Below are positions 9,268 through 18,067 of a DNA stretch of 64,000 nt, one piece after another. The position numbers were made by a program, and so were the translations under genes. Origin of the DNA: Sphingopyxis sp. QXT-31 (GTDB lineage: Bacteria > Pseudomonadota > Alphaproteobacteria > Sphingomonadales > Sphingomonadaceae); assembly GCF_001984035.1 (NCBI RefSeq), contig NZ_CP019449.1:2108001-2172000 (forward strand), given 5' to 3'. Numbering within the stretch: the stretch's first letter is position 1; the number at the start of each line of letters is the position of its first letter. The notes beneath the pieces are model-generated. The model worked only from the letters and a program-made list of their open reading frames with translations. It had not been told where the DNA came from and ran no database searches.

Positions 9268-9822
9268 CTAGCCCAGGATTTCCTTTTCCTTGGCGGTCGC
9301 GGCGGTGTCGATTTCGGCGATCGTCGCGTCGGTCAGCTTCTGCACCTCGGTTTCGTGGCGCTTGCGCTCGTCCTCGCTGATTTCCTTCTTATTCTCGTCG
9401 GCCTTGAGACTGTCCATGCCGTCGCGGCGGACGTTGCGCACCGCGACGCGGGCCTTTTCGGCATATTGGCCGGCGAGCTTCGACAGCTCTTTGCGGCGCT
9501 CCTGCGTCATTTCGGGGATCGGCAGGCGCAGCGTCTGGCCGTCGACGATCGGGTTGAGGCCGAGACCCGCCGAGCGGATCGCCTTGTCGACCGGGCCGAC
9601 GTTCGACTTGTCCCATACCTGCACCGACAGCATGCGCGGTTCGGGGGCGCTGACCGAGGCGACCTGGTTCAGCGGCATGTGGCTGCCATAGACCTCGACC
9701 GTCACCGGATCGAGCAGCGCGGTGTGCGCGCGGCCGGTGCGCAGGCCCGAAAGATCGCTCTTCAGCGATTCGACCGCGCCGTGCATGCGGCGCTCGAGGT
9801 CGGCCTTGTCATATTTCGCCAT
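9268..9822 (-). CDS. frr: Ribosome recycling factor
   Basis: Splits post-termination ribosomes together with EF-G. It has 184 residues, the standard length, with family segments near the N-terminus ([20 protein letters not shown]), [37 protein letters not shown] and the helical C-terminal part. The ATG at 9822 follows an AGAGGA-rich stretch. It is 14 bp downstream of pyrH, as in most proteobacteria. Confidence 0.97.
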   Translation of the reverse strand: MAKYDKADLERRMHGAVESLKSDLSGLRTGRAHTALLDPVTVEVYGSHMPLNQVASVSAPEPRMLSVQVWDKSNVGPVDKAIRSAGLGLNPIVDGQTLRLPIPEMTQERRKELSKLAGQYAEKARVAVRNVRRDGMDSLKADENKKEISEDERKRHETEVQKLTDATIAEIDTAATAKEKEILG

Positions 9823-9836
9823 GATGTCTTCCTCTC

Positions 9837-10568
9837 TTATGCGTGTCCGGCGGCGTCGCTGACGACGGTCGAGACACCCTCACCCGCCAGCACGCGCGCC
9901 AGATTGCCCGCTTCGCGAATGTTGAACACCACGATCGGGATATGATTGTCGCGGCACAGCGCCACCGCGCTGGCGTCCATCACCTTCAGATTGTCGGCGA
10001 GCACGCGGTCGTAGCTGAGTGTGTCGTAGCGCACCGCATTCTTATCCTGCTTGGGATCGGCGTTATAGACGCCGTCGACGCTGGTGCCCTTCAAGAGCGC
10101 GTCGCACTTCATCTCGGCGGCGCGGAGCGCGGCGCCGCTGTCGGTGGTGAAATAAGGTGCGCCGACGCCCGCGGCGAAGATCACGACGCGCCCTTTTTCC
10201 AGGTGGCGTTCGGCGCGGCGGCGGATCACCGGCTCGCACACTTTGTCCATCTCGATCGCCGACTGGACGCGCGTCTCGACGCCGAGCTGCTCGAGCGCAT
10301 TTTGCATCGCGAGCGCGTTCATCACCGTCGCGAGCATGCCCATATAATCGGCCTGCGCACGGTCCATGCCCTTGGCGGCGCCCGCCATGCCGCGGAAGAT
10401 GTTGCCGCCGCCGATGACGAGGCAGATTTCGAGCCCGCTATCCTTGGCCTGCTTGACCTCGGCCGCCATGCTCGCGACCGTCTCGGGGTCGATGCCGAAG
10501 GGGGTCGAACCCATCAGCGCCTCGCCCGACAGCTTGAGCAAAATGCGTTTCATGCCGGGCAATGCCAT
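9837..10568 (-). CDS. pyrH: Uridylate kinase
   Basis: Phosphorylates UMP to UDP for pyrimidine nucleotide synthesis; amino-acid kinase fold. It has 243 residues with [13 protein letters not shown] at the N-terminus, [27 protein letters not shown] and [20 protein letters not shown]. The ATG at 10568 gives [10 protein letters not shown]; an internal ATG at 10553 ([10 protein letters not shown]) is a possible alternative because neither has a strong Shine-Dalgarno. The 114-bp gap to tsf holds a hairpin overlapping the tsf stop. Confidence 0.96.
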   Translation of the reverse strand: MALPGMKRILLKLSGEALMGSTPFGIDPETVASMAAEVKQAKDSGLEICLVIGGGNIFRGMAGAAKGMDRAQADYMGMLATVMNALAMQNALEQLGVETRVQSAIEMDKVCEPVIRRRAERHLEKGRVVIFAAGVGAPYFTTDSGAALRAAEMKCDALLKGTSVDGVYNADPKQDKNAVRYDTLSYDRVLADNLKVMDASAVALCRDNHIPIVVFNIREAGNLARVLAGEGVSTVVSDAAGHA

Positions 10569-10669
10569 GTCGGGGGGAACCTCTCGCTACTCTATATATG
10601 CGAATGGCGCGCACCCTAGAGCGGGCACGCGCCATTGCCAAGCGGACTGCCGCGCAACTGCACGGCAAT

Positions 10670-10693
10670 CCGGCGTTTCTTTTTATACGCCGG
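10670..10693 (-). terminator. Hairpin overlapping the tsf stop codon
   Basis: CCGGCGT at 10670-10676 pairs with ACGCCGG at 10687-10693. The 10-nt loop contains the tsf stop codon (10683-10685). No T-run follows on the minus strand, so it is more likely a partial terminator or RNA processing/stability structure than a strong intrinsic terminator. Confidence 0.4.
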
Positions 10694-11609
10694 CGACCGC
10701 CGCGACTTCCGCCGCGAAATCGCTTTCTTCCTTCTCGATGCCTTCGCCGAGCTGGAAGCGGGTGAAACCCTTGAGCGTGATCGTCGCACCGACGTCCTTG
10801 CCGGCGGCCGCGACGACTTCGGCGACCGGGGTCTTGCCGTCCATCACGAACAGCTGCGACAGCAGTGCGTTTTCCTTGCGGAACTTGGCGATGCCGCCGT
10901 CCACCATCTTGGCGACGATGTCGGCGGGCTTGCCCGACTGGGCGGCCTTTTCTTCGGCGATCGCACGTTCGCGCGCGACGAGGTCGGCGTCGAGGTCGTC
11001 GCCGTTCAGCGCCAGCGGGTTAGCGGCGGCGACGTGCATCGCCAGCTGCTTGCCCAGCGGTTCGAGAACGTCGGCACCGGCGGTCGATTCGAGCGCGACG
11101 AGCACGCCGATCTTGCCCATGCCCGGCGCCGCGGCGTTGTGGACATAGGCGGTCACGACGCCCGAGTTCACCGACATGATCGCCGAGCGGCGCAGCGACT
11201 GGTTCTCGCCGATGGTGGCGATGTTCTGCGTCAGCGCCTCGGCGACGGTGCCGCCCGAGGGATAGCTCGCAGCGCCCAGCGCCTCGATGTCGGTGATGCT
11301 GCCGGCGAGCGCCACGTTGGTGACGTCGCGGACGAAGGTCTGGAACTGTTCGTTCTTGGCGACGAAGTCGGTTTCGCTGTTGACCTCGACCATCGCGCCG
11401 CGGGTGCCGTCGGTGGCGACACCGACCAGGCCCTCGGCGGCGACGCGGCCGGCCTTCTTGGCGGCGGCGGCGAGGCCCTTGGTGCGCAACCAGTCGATCG
11501 ACGCTTCGATGTCGCCGTTGTTCTCGGCGAGCGCCTTCTTGCAATCCATCATGCCCGCGCCGGTGCGGTCGCGCAGTTCCTTGACGAGAGCGGCCGTAAT
11601 CTCAGCCAT
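10683..11609 (-). CDS. tsf: Translation elongation factor Ts
   Basis: Nucleotide exchange factor for EF-Tu. It has 308 residues with the UBA-like N-terminus ([20 protein letters not shown] then [17 protein letters not shown]), and the core [19 protein letters not shown], followed by the coiled-coil and C-terminal modules ending in a divergent tail. The ATG at 11609 is preceded by AAAGGA. It follows rpsB after 132 bp that contain a strong hairpin. Confidence 0.97.
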   Translation of the reverse strand: MAEITAALVKELRDRTGAGMMDCKKALAENNGDIEASIDWLRTKGLAAAAKKAGRVAAEGLVGVATDGTRGAMVEVNSETDFVAKNEQFQTFVRDVTNVALAGSITDIEALGAASYPSGGTVAEALTQNIATIGENQSLRRSAIMSVNSGVVTAYVHNAAAPGMGKIGVLVALESTAGADVLEPLGKQLAMHVAAANPLALNGDDLDADLVARERAIAEEKAAQSGKPADIVAKMVDGGIAKFRKENALLSQLFVMDGKTPVAEVVAAAGKDVGATITLKGFTRFQLGEGIEKEESDFAAEVAAVAGV

Positions 11610-11694
11610 GATCTATTCCTTTCAAAGGGGCAGGCGCGGTTCGGCCTGCGGGACGCCCGCGCGCATGGCGGGGCGATAAGTCAATGCGATGACA

Positions 11695-11724
11695 GGGACG
11701 GCGCGCACCAAGCGGCGCCGTCCC
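11695..11724 (-). terminator. rpsB-tsf intergenic hairpin (attenuator-like)
   Basis: GGGACGGCGC at 11695-11704 and GCGCCGTCCC at 11715-11724 form a perfect 10-bp stem with a 10-nt loop directly after the rpsB stop. No clear U-tract follows on the minus strand. A partially efficient terminator between rpsB and tsf is known in other bacteria and would lower tsf relative to rpsB; that role here is inferred. Confidence 0.5.
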
Positions 11725-11741
11725 CGCATCCGCAGAGCGGA

Positions 11742-12611
11742 TTAGGCGTCGCTCTGACGTTCGGTTTCGGCAGCCGCTTCGGGCGGAACCTGCTCGTCTT
11801 CGGTCACCGGAGCGGCAGCTTCGGCAGCCGGGACTTCCTCGACGGCCGGGGCCGCTTCTTCGGTCAGCACGGGCTCGGCGACGGGGTTCACCGCAGCGCC
11901 AAGGTCCTCGCCGCGATCGGCGCGGGCCTGCTGGCCACCACGCGTCGCCGCCTGGGCGATCGCATCGCAATAGAGGCGGATGGCGCGCGCGGCGTCATCG
12001 TTCGCCGGAACCGGGAAGGCGATGCCATCGGGCGAGACGTTCGAATCGAGGATCGCGACGACGGGGATACCGAGAACATTGGCTTCCTTGATCGCCAGCT
12101 CTTCCTTGTTCGCGTCGATCACGAACATCACGTCGGGAATGCCGCCCATGTCGCGGATGCCGCCGAGCGACATTTCGAGCTTGTCGCGTTCGCGGGTGCG
12201 GTTGAGCACTTCCTTCTTGGTGAGGCCCGAGGTGTCGCCCGAAAGCTGCTCTTCGAGCGTCTTGAGACGCTTAATCGAGTTCGAAATCGTCTTCCAGTTG
12301 GTGAGCATGCCGCCCAGCCAGCGGTGGTTGACGAAATGCTGGCCCGAGGCGCGAGCCGCATCGGCGATCGGGCCCTGCGCCTGGCGCTTGGTGCCGACGA
12401 ACAGCACCTTGCCGCCCGAGGCCGCCGAAGAAGCGACGAATTCGAGCGCGCGCGCGAAGAGCGGCACGGTCTGCGACAGGTCGAGAATGTGGATGCCGTT
12501 GCGCGCGCCGAAGATATACGGCTTCATGCGCGGGTTCCAGCGGTGGGTCTGGTGGCCGAAGTGGGCGCCAGCTTCGATAAGATTCTGCATCGTGACGACA
12601 GGTGCCGCCAT
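11742..12611 (-). CDS. rpsB: 30S ribosomal protein S2 with acidic C-terminal tail
   Basis: Small-subunit ribosomal protein of 289 residues. The core reads [54 protein letters not shown] and [15 protein letters not shown]. After the family core (about residue 230) there is a tail of about 55 residues very rich in Ala, Glu and Pro. The ATG at 12611 has a strong GGAAGGAG upstream; the open frame 12 codons further is not needed. It is the first gene of the long minus-strand housekeeping block. Confidence 0.97.
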   Translation of the reverse strand: MAAPVVTMQNLIEAGAHFGHQTHRWNPRMKPYIFGARNGIHILDLSQTVPLFARALEFVASSAASGGKVLFVGTKRQAQGPIADAARASGQHFVNHRWLGGMLTNWKTISNSIKRLKTLEEQLSGDTSGLTKKEVLNRTRERDKLEMSLGGIRDMGGIPDVMFVIDANKEELAIKEANVLGIPVVAILDSNVSPDGIAFPVPANDDAARAIRLYCDAIAQAATRGGQQARADRGEDLGAAVNPVAEPVLTEEAAPAVEEVPAAEAAAPVTEDEQVPPEAAAETERQSDA

Positions 12612-12927
12612 GGTCTTTCTCCTTCCGGTTGGTCCTCTGGAAAGCAAGAACCGAGGTCCGCAAGCGGATGACCCGGCACCGGTTATGTGCGCCTTCCATG
12701 TGGAATGGGCGGGCCGTTAACCGCAGCGGGGGTCAAAAGCAAGGGCCAAGGAGCGTTTTTCGCCGCATCGGTGACCAACTCGCGCGCGGCGGACGGACTC
12801 GTCCCGGCGACAAAATGACTCCATTCGTCGCAAATAGCTTGAGAACAAAACGGGAACATGGAACGATTTGCGTAACGAAACCGTCACCGATGGACATGGT
12901 TTCGCACAAAGAAACCGGAAGGACAAG
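12612..12927. other. Divergent intergenic region rpsB / small membrane protein
   Basis: 316 bp without a supported gene. It must hold the rpsB promoter (minus strand) and the promoter of the plus-strand small membrane protein. The only clear elements are the rpsB Shine-Dalgarno, the LexA-type box at 12843-12857 and the GGAAGGA ribosome site of the small gene. ORFs here lack family features. Confidence 0.5.
12839..12867 (+). promoter_or_regulatory. Putative LexA (SOS) box with overlapping promoter
   Basis: GAAC at 12843-12846 and GAAC at 12854-12857 are exactly 7 nt apart, the alphaproteobacterial LexA operator pattern GAACN7GAAC (GTTCN7GTTC on the other strand). A third GAAC occurs at 12861. 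The box overlaps a possible -35 (TTGAGA, 12839-12844) and spacer, with a weak -10 (AACGAT, 12862-12867). This is the position expected for repression of the plus-strand gene at 12928. Confidence 0.6.
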
Positions 12928-13191
12928 ATGATGGTTCAGGTCGCTGCCGCTCTACTCTTCGCCATTGCCGCCGGGCTGGGCATCACCGTGATCCTCGCGA
13001 TGCTCAAGACCAACGAGAATGCGATTCTCTCGTCGCTGCTCGGCGAAGGCGCCTTTCCGATGCAGAACGCCCCGCAGCCGGGCCCCGCAACCAATGTCGT
13101 GAAGCTGCGCCAGCGCGGCGATCGCCGCACCGCGCCCCGCCCCGCCCGGCTGACCGGTCGCGCCGAGCCTCAGCTCAGCCGCGCCGCCTGA
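12928..13191 (+). CDS. Small single-pass membrane protein, possibly SOS-regulated
   Basis: 87 residues, no recognised family. A hydrophobic N-terminal helix (about residues 3-26, VQVAAALLFAIAAGLGITVI) is followed by a Pro/Arg-rich, strongly basic tail. The topology is probably N-out with a cytoplasmic tail. The ATG at 12928 has a GGAAGGA site 3-9 nt upstream; the frame is open 20 codons earlier but without a ribosome site. A GAACN7GAAC box lies 71 bp before the start. The 3' end overlaps the convergent pssA 3' end by 17 bp. Small SOS-induced membrane proteins such as Caulobacter SidA inhibit division; an analogous role here is a guess. Confidence 0.7.
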   Translation: MMVQVAAALLFAIAAGLGITVILAMLKTNENAILSSLLGEGAFPMQNAPQPGPATNVVKLRQRGDRRTAPRPARLTGRAEPQLSRAA

Positions 13192-13948
13192 CCCGCGCGT
13201 AGCTGGCGATGCCGAAAGGCAGCAGCGTCAGATAGATGGCGCACACCCCGAGGAGCGTCCACCAGGGCGCGGTCACCAGCGCCGCGCCGAACAGCCCCAC
13301 GCCTGCCAGCGCGAACAGCCGCCATGAGCGGCGAAGGCGGAAGGACGACCAGCTGTAGGTCGGGATCGCCGAGATCATCAGCATCGCGACGCCGACCGCC
13401 CAAGGCATCACGACATACCACTCACGAAACAGGTCGTTTTCGGTCACCAGCCACAGATAGACGGGGACGAAGGACAAGCCGGCACCCGCGGGCGCCGGAA
13501 TGCCGGTCATGAAGCCCGCCGACTTGTGCGGCTGGAAATCGGCATCCATGCGCGAATTGAAGCGCGCGAGGCGGAGCGCGCAGCAGACCGCGAGCGCGAG
13601 CGCCGCGGTCCAGCCGAATTTCGGGGCATATTGCAGCGACCACAGGAACAGGATCATCGCCGGCGAAACGCCGAAGGCGATGACGTCGGACAGCGAATCG
13701 AGCTCGGCGCCGAACTTGCTCTGCGCGCGAAGCAGCCGGGCGATGCGCCCGTCCATGCCGTCGAGCACGCCGGCGACGATGATCATCGTGATCGCCGCTG
13801 CCCATTCGCCGTCGATGCCGAAACGGACCCCGGTCAGACCCGAACAGAGCGCGAGGATCGTGATCGCGTTGGGGACGAAAGCGCGCAGCGGAATTCCGCC
13901 GATGCGGCGCCCCGCGGCATCCGCTGGAACCTCCTCGCGCTCGGTCAT
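13175..13948 (-). CDS. pssA: CDP-diacylglycerol-serine O-phosphatidyltransferase
   Basis: Makes phosphatidylserine from CDP-diacylglycerol and serine in the inner membrane. It has 257 residues and several membrane helices. The CDP-alcohol phosphotransferase motif DG(x2)AR(x8)G(x3)D(x3)D is seen in DGMDGRIARLLRAQSKFG followed by AELDSLSD. The ATG at 13948 (MTEREEVPAD) was chosen; an upstream extension has no family residues. It starts one base after the psd stop, so the two consecutive steps to phosphatidylethanolamine are encoded together. Confidence 0.95.
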   Translation of the reverse strand: MTEREEVPADAAGRRIGGIPLRAFVPNAITILALCSGLTGVRFGIDGEWAAAITMIIVAGVLDGMDGRIARLLRAQSKFGAELDSLSDVIAFGVSPAMILFLWSLQYAPKFGWTAALALAVCCALRLARFNSRMDADFQPHKSAGFMTGIPAPAGAGLSFVPVYLWLVTENDLFREWYVVMPWAVGVAMLMISAIPTYSWSSFRLRRSWRLFALAGVGLFGAALVTAPWWTLLGVCAIYLTLLPFGIASYARVRRRG

Positions 13949-13949
13949 C

Positions 13950-14681
13950 TTACTGCCCGATACCGTCGATGACCGCAGACGTTCCGATGCGCGCAACGAC
14001 GGTTTCGCCCGCCAGCGTGCGCTGGCCGAGCAGCACCTGCGGCGTGGTGCCCGCGGGCAGATAGACGTCGACGCGGCTGCCGAAGCGGATCAGCCCGATG
14101 CGCTGGCCGGTCGAAACCTCCTGCCCCATGCTGACGAAGGGCAGGATGCGCCGCGCGACGAGCCCGGCGATCTGGGTGAAACCGACGCGCAGGCCGTCGG
14201 CGCGCTCGACGACGAAATGCTGGCGCTCATTCTCCTCGCTCGCCTTGTCGAGGTCGGCGTTGACGAATTTGCCGGGGATATAGACGATCTTGCGCAGCGT
14301 GCCGGCGATCGGGGTGCGGTTGATGTGGACGTCGAACACGCTCATGAAGATCGAGACGCGCAGCATCGGCGCGGCGCCGAGCCCATCGGCGCCCGCGATC
14401 TCCGGCGGCGGGGGCACTTCGGCGATCTGCGTGATCAGCCCGTCGGCGGGCGCGACGATATAATCGGCGCCCACCGGGGTGATGCGCACCGGATCGCGAA
14501 AGAAAGCCGCGACCCACGCGGTGACGCCGAGCATCAGCCAAGGCACGATCGGCCAGCCGAGCAGGAAGAAGCAGAGGGTGACGATGGCCGCGATCAGGAC
14601 GAATTTGCGTCCCTCGGGATGGATCGAGGGCCAGTGCCACTTGATACCGCCACCGGGGCGGTTGGAAGAGATGGAAGACAT
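13950..14681 (-). CDS. psd: Phosphatidylserine decarboxylase (short alphaproteobacterial type)
   Basis: Decarboxylates phosphatidylserine to phosphatidylethanolamine. It has 243 residues: two N-terminal membrane helices, then [29 protein letters not shown] and the self-cleavage site [11 protein letters not shown], where the bond between Gly and Ser gives the pyruvoyl group. This is the short Psd class. A minus-strand frame is open across icd far upstream, but the ATG at 14681 is the only sensible start. Confidence 0.96.
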   Translation of the reverse strand: MSSISSNRPGGGIKWHWPSIHPEGRKFVLIAAIVTLCFFLLGWPIVPWLMLGVTAWVAAFFRDPVRITPVGADYIVAPADGLITQIAEVPPPPEIAGADGLGAAPMLRVSIFMSVFDVHINRTPIAGTLRKIVYIPGKFVNADLDKASEENERQHFVVERADGLRVGFTQIAGLVARRILPFVSMGQEVSTGQRIGLIRFGSRVDVYLPAGTTPQVLLGQRTLAGETVVARIGTSAVIDGIGQ

Positions 14682-14828
14682 GGGGCTTCTTCTAGGGTCG
14701 AGCTGTCCTACTGACAACGGAATAAGCCGCGCGATGTTCCCCCAATCGCTCCACCGTGACGTTTGACCAACGCCTCGGCTTTGCCTAAGGCCCGCTGCAA
14801 CTCGACTCCCCAAGGAAAAGGCACGCAT

Positions 14829-16043
14829 ATGGGCAAGATCAAGGTAGCGAACCCGGTCGTCGAACTCGACGGCGACGAAATGACGCGGATCATCTGGCAG
14901 TGGATTCGCGAGCGCCTGATCCTCCCCTATCTCGACGTCGACCTCCACTATTACGACCTCGGCATCGAGGAGCGCGACCGCACCGACGACAAGATCACCG
15001 TCGAGGCTGCGAACGCGATCAAGAAATATGGCGTGGGCGTGAAATGCGCCACGATCACCCCCGACGAACAGCGCGTCGAAGAATTCGGGCTCAAGAAGAT
15101 GTGGAAGTCGCCGAACGGCACGATCCGCAACATCCTGGGCGGCGTGGTGTTCCGCGAGCCGATCGTCATGAAGAACGTGCCCCGGCTCGTCCCCGGCTGG
15201 ACCGACCCGATCGTCGTCGGCCGCCACGCCTTCGGCGACCAGTATAAGGCGACCGATTTCCGCGTCCCCGGCCCGGGCAAGCTGCGCCTGGTGTTCGAAG
15301 GCGAGGACGGCACGCTGATCGACGAGGAGGTGTTCCACTTCCCCTCGTCGGGCGTCGCGATGGGCATGTACAACCTCGACGATTCGATCCGCGACTTCGC
15401 GCGCGCCAGCCTGAACTATGGCCTCGCCCGCGAATGGCCGGTGTATCTGTCGACCAAGAACACGATCCTCAAGGCCTATGACGGCCGCTTCAAGGACCTG
15501 TTCGAGGAAGTGTTCAACGCCGAATTCAAGGCGCAGTTCGACGCGCTCGGCATCGTCTACGAGCACCGCCTGATCGACGACATGGTCGCCTCGGCGCTCA
15601 AATGGTCGGGCAAGTTCGTCTGGGCCTGCAAGAATTACGACGGCGACGTCCAGTCGGATACGGTCGCGCAGGGCTTCGGCTCGCTCGGCCTGATGACCAG
15701 CGTACTGATGACCCCCGACGGCCAGACGGTCGAATCCGAAGCCGCGCACGGCACCGTCACGCGCCACTATCGTATGCACCAGCAGGGCAAGGCGACCTCG
15801 ACCAACCCGATCGCCTCGATCTTCGCCTGGACCGGCGGGCTCAAGCACCGCGGCAAGCTCGACGACAACGCCGCGCTGATCAAGTTCGCCGACGACCTCG
15901 AAAAGGTCTGCGTCGCGACGGTCGAAAGCGGCAAGATGACCAAGGATCTCGCGCTGCTGATCGGCCCCGACCAGAACTGGCTGACCACCGAGGGCTTCTT
16001 CGAGGCGATCGTCGACAACCTCGAAGCCAAGATGGGTAGCTGA
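14829..16043 (+). CDS. icd: NADP-dependent isocitrate dehydrogenase (eukaryotic-like type)
   Basis: TCA-cycle enzyme converting isocitrate to 2-oxoglutarate with NADPH. The 404 residues start [20 protein letters not shown] and include the substrate segment [13 protein letters not shown], the metal ligands in [12 protein letters not shown] and [19 protein letters not shown], and the cofactor region [12 protein letters not shown]. This homodimeric class is common in alphaproteobacteria. The ATG at 14829 has AAGGAAAAGG upstream. It is divergent from psd. Confidence 0.97.
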   Translation: MGKIKVANPVVELDGDEMTRIIWQWIRERLILPYLDVDLHYYDLGIEERDRTDDKITVEAANAIKKYGVGVKCATITPDEQRVEEFGLKKMWKSPNGTIRNILGGVVFREPIVMKNVPRLVPGWTDPIVVGRHAFGDQYKATDFRVPGPGKLRLVFEGEDGTLIDEEVFHFPSSGVAMGMYNLDDSIRDFARASLNYGLAREWPVYLSTKNTILKAYDGRFKDLFEEVFNAEFKAQFDALGIVYEHRLIDDMVASALKWSGKFVWACKNYDGDVQSDTVAQGFGSLGLMTSVLMTPDGQTVESEAAHGTVTRHYRMHQQGKATSTNPIASIFAWTGGLKHRGKLDDNAALIKFADDLEKVCVATVESGKMTKDLALLIGPDQNWLTTEGFFEAIVDNLEAKMGS

Positions 16044-16050
16044 TCCCACT

Positions 16051-16225
16051 TCCTTCCCCCTCGATGGGGGAAGGATACGGAGCCTTGCGCCGTGGGCGCT
16101 AGGCGCAGTTGGATGGGGGTGAGGGTGCGTCCTTGCACCTTTGCCTCGGGCCGAGAGTCCACCCCCACCGCTGCGACTAACGAACAAGTTCGTAAGTCTC
16201 GCTGCCTCCCCCATCGAGGGGGAGG
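16051..16225. repeat. MITE-like element with terminal palindromes (type 2)
   Basis: Both ends are near-palindromes, CTTCCCCCTCGATGGGGGAA at the left and CCTCCCCCATCGAGGGGGAG at the right, and they are near reverse complements of one another. The interior also contains short palindromes (GGTGAGGGTG region, AACAAGTTCGT). It lies between icd and the antiporter gene. The design matches the elements at 22139-22307 and 39303-39467, but the core differs. Confidence 0.65.
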
Positions 16226-16282
16226 TATTCCGCGATTTAGCTATCTAGCCAAGGGGGGCCGGCCTGCATAAGGTCGGCCCTT

Positions 16283-18067
16283 ATGGTATCGGAAACAGAA
16301 ACTTCGCTCATCGGCGACGCGCTGGTGGTGCTGGGCGCGGCGGGCATCGTCATTCCCGCCTTCGCCCGCTTTCGCCTGCCGCCGGTGATCGGCTTCATCC
16401 TCGTGGGCTTGCTGGTAGGGCCGTCGGGGCTGGGGTCGCTGACCGGGGACTATCCCTGGTTACAGCATGTCACCATCGGATCGGCCGAGGAAATAGCGCT
16501 GTTCGCCGAGCTTGGTATCGTGCTGCTGCTCTTCTCGATCGGGCTCGAACTGTCGTTTCGCCGCCTGTGGCAATTGCGCAAGCTGGTATTCGGCATCGGC
16601 GCCGCCGAACTTGCGCTGGGCGGCATCATTTTGGGTACCGCGCTGCTCTTGTTCGGCAATCTGTCGACCGCCGCCGCTTACGGTCTCGGCATCGCGCTCG
16701 CCCTCTCCTCGACAGCGCTGGTCCTGCCGATCGCGGGCACCAAGTCGGCGGTCGGCAAATCGGCCTTTTCGATGCTGCTCTTCGAGGATCTGGCGCTCGT
16801 CCCGATCATCTTCATCCTCGCCGCGCTGTCGCCGACCGCGTCGGGTGACAGCGCCGAACTGCTGCTGACGACGCTATGGCAGGGCGTCCTTGTAGTCGCC
16901 GGGCTCGCCATTGGCGGCTGGTTCCTGCTGCCCAAGATCTTCGCGCAGGCCGCCCGCGCCAAGGACCCCGAGCTGTTCCTCGCCGCGAGCCTGCTGGTCG
17001 TCATCGTCGCGGCGCTGGCGACCGCCGCGGTCGGATTGTCGCCGATCGTCGGCGCGCTGCTCGCGGGCCTGATGATCGCCGAGACCGAATATCATGAAGA
17101 GGTCGAGGCGATCACCGCGCCCTTCAAGGGCCTCGCGCTCGGGGTTTTCCTGATCAGCGTCGGCATGGGGCTGAATATCAAGACCATCGCGGCGCTGTGG
17201 CCGCTGCTGATCGGCGCGGTCGTCGGGGTCGTGCTGGTCAAGGCGCTGGTCACCGCCGCGCTGCTGCGCTTCTCGGGCGTTGCCCGGCGCGGCACCGCGG
17301 CCGAAGTCGGCTTGCTGATGGCGAGCCCGTCCGAAACCACCCTTATCGTGCTCGCCACCGCGCTGCAGGCGCAGTTGATCAGCCGCGGCACCGCCGAATT
17401 CTGGCAGATCGTCACCGCGATCGGGCTGACGATCACGCCCCTGTTGGCGCGCGTCGGCCACGACATCGCGCGGCGGATCGAGATGCGCAGCGGCGAGAGC
17501 CAGGACGAGGATACGCCCGAGGGTCGTACCGTCGTCGTCGGTTTCGGACGCGTCGGCCACACTGTCGCGCAATTGCTGCGCGAGCATGGCCGGCCTTACA
17601 TCGCGGTCGACGCCGACATCGACACCGTCGCGGCGGCGCGGCGCGAGGGCTTCATCGTGCGCTTCGCCGACGTCGCGCGCCCGGGCAGCCTCGACAAGCT
17701 GGGCATCGAGAGCGCGCATGCCATCGTGCTGACGATGGACGATCCGGTGCAACAGCTGCGCATGACCAAGGCGATGCGCCGTAAATATCCCGACCTGCCG
17801 ATCATCAGCCGCGCGCGCGATTCGGACCATGCCGCCGCGCTCTATCAGGCGGGCGCGACCGACGCGGTGCCCGAGACGCTCGAAAGCTCGCTGCAGCTCG
17901 CCGAGGCGGTGCTGATCGACCTGGGTGTCGCGATGGGACCGGTGATCGCCTCGATCCACGACGTACGCGCCAAGATGCGGCACGAGATCATGACCAAGGG
18001 CGAACTCGAGCGCGAACCGCGCATCCGCCGGGTGCGGCGCCCGATCGAGGGCAGCGATCGGGGCTAG
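16283..18067 (+). CDS. CPA2-family cation:proton antiporter with TrkA-N domain
   Basis: Inner-membrane monovalent cation/proton exchanger of the KefB/YbaL type, 594 residues. Residues 1-395 form about 12 hydrophobic helices starting GDALVVLGAAGIVIPAFARF. Residues about 415-540 form a Rossmann RCK/TrkA-N domain (TVVVGFGRVGHTVAQLLREH, with GFGRVG as the nucleotide motif). A charged tail of about 55 residues follows. It stands alone between icd and a convergent M16 peptidase gene; the two stops share the bases CTAG (18064-18067). The exact ion is not predictable. Confidence 0.9.
   Translation: MVSETETSLIGDALVVLGAAGIVIPAFARFRLPPVIGFILVGLLVGPSGLGSLTGDYPWLQHVTIGSAEEIALFAELGIVLLLFSIGLELSFRRLWQLRKLVFGIGAAELALGGIILGTALLLFGNLSTAAAYGLGIALALSSTALVLPIAGTKSAVGKSAFSMLLFEDLALVPIIFILAALSPTASGDSAELLLTTLWQGVLVVAGLAIGGWFLLPKIFAQAARAKDPELFLAASLLVVIVAALATAAVGLSPIVGALLAGLMIAETEYHEEVEAITAPFKGLALGVFLISVGMGLNIKTIAALWPLLIGAVVGVVLVKALVTAALLRFSGVARRGTAAEVGLLMASPSETTLIVLATALQAQLISRGTAEFWQIVTAIGLTITPLLARVGHDIARRIEMRSGESQDEDTPEGRTVVVGFGRVGHTVAQLLREHGRPYIAVDADIDTVAAARREGFIVRFADVARPGSLDKLGIESAHAIVLTMDDPVQQLRMTKAMRRKYPDLPIISRARDSDHAAALYQAGATDAVPETLESSLQLAEAVLIDLGVAMGPVIASIHDVRAKMRHEIMTKGELEREPRIRRVRRPIEGSDRG

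Noticed and set aside
10635..12671. 678-codon plus-strand frame across tsf and rpsB
   Set aside because: Antisense to two essential, strongly recognisable genes.
14682..16214. N-terminal extension of the psd frame across the icd gene
   Set aside because: The extension is antisense of icd; psd family length and motifs start at 14681.
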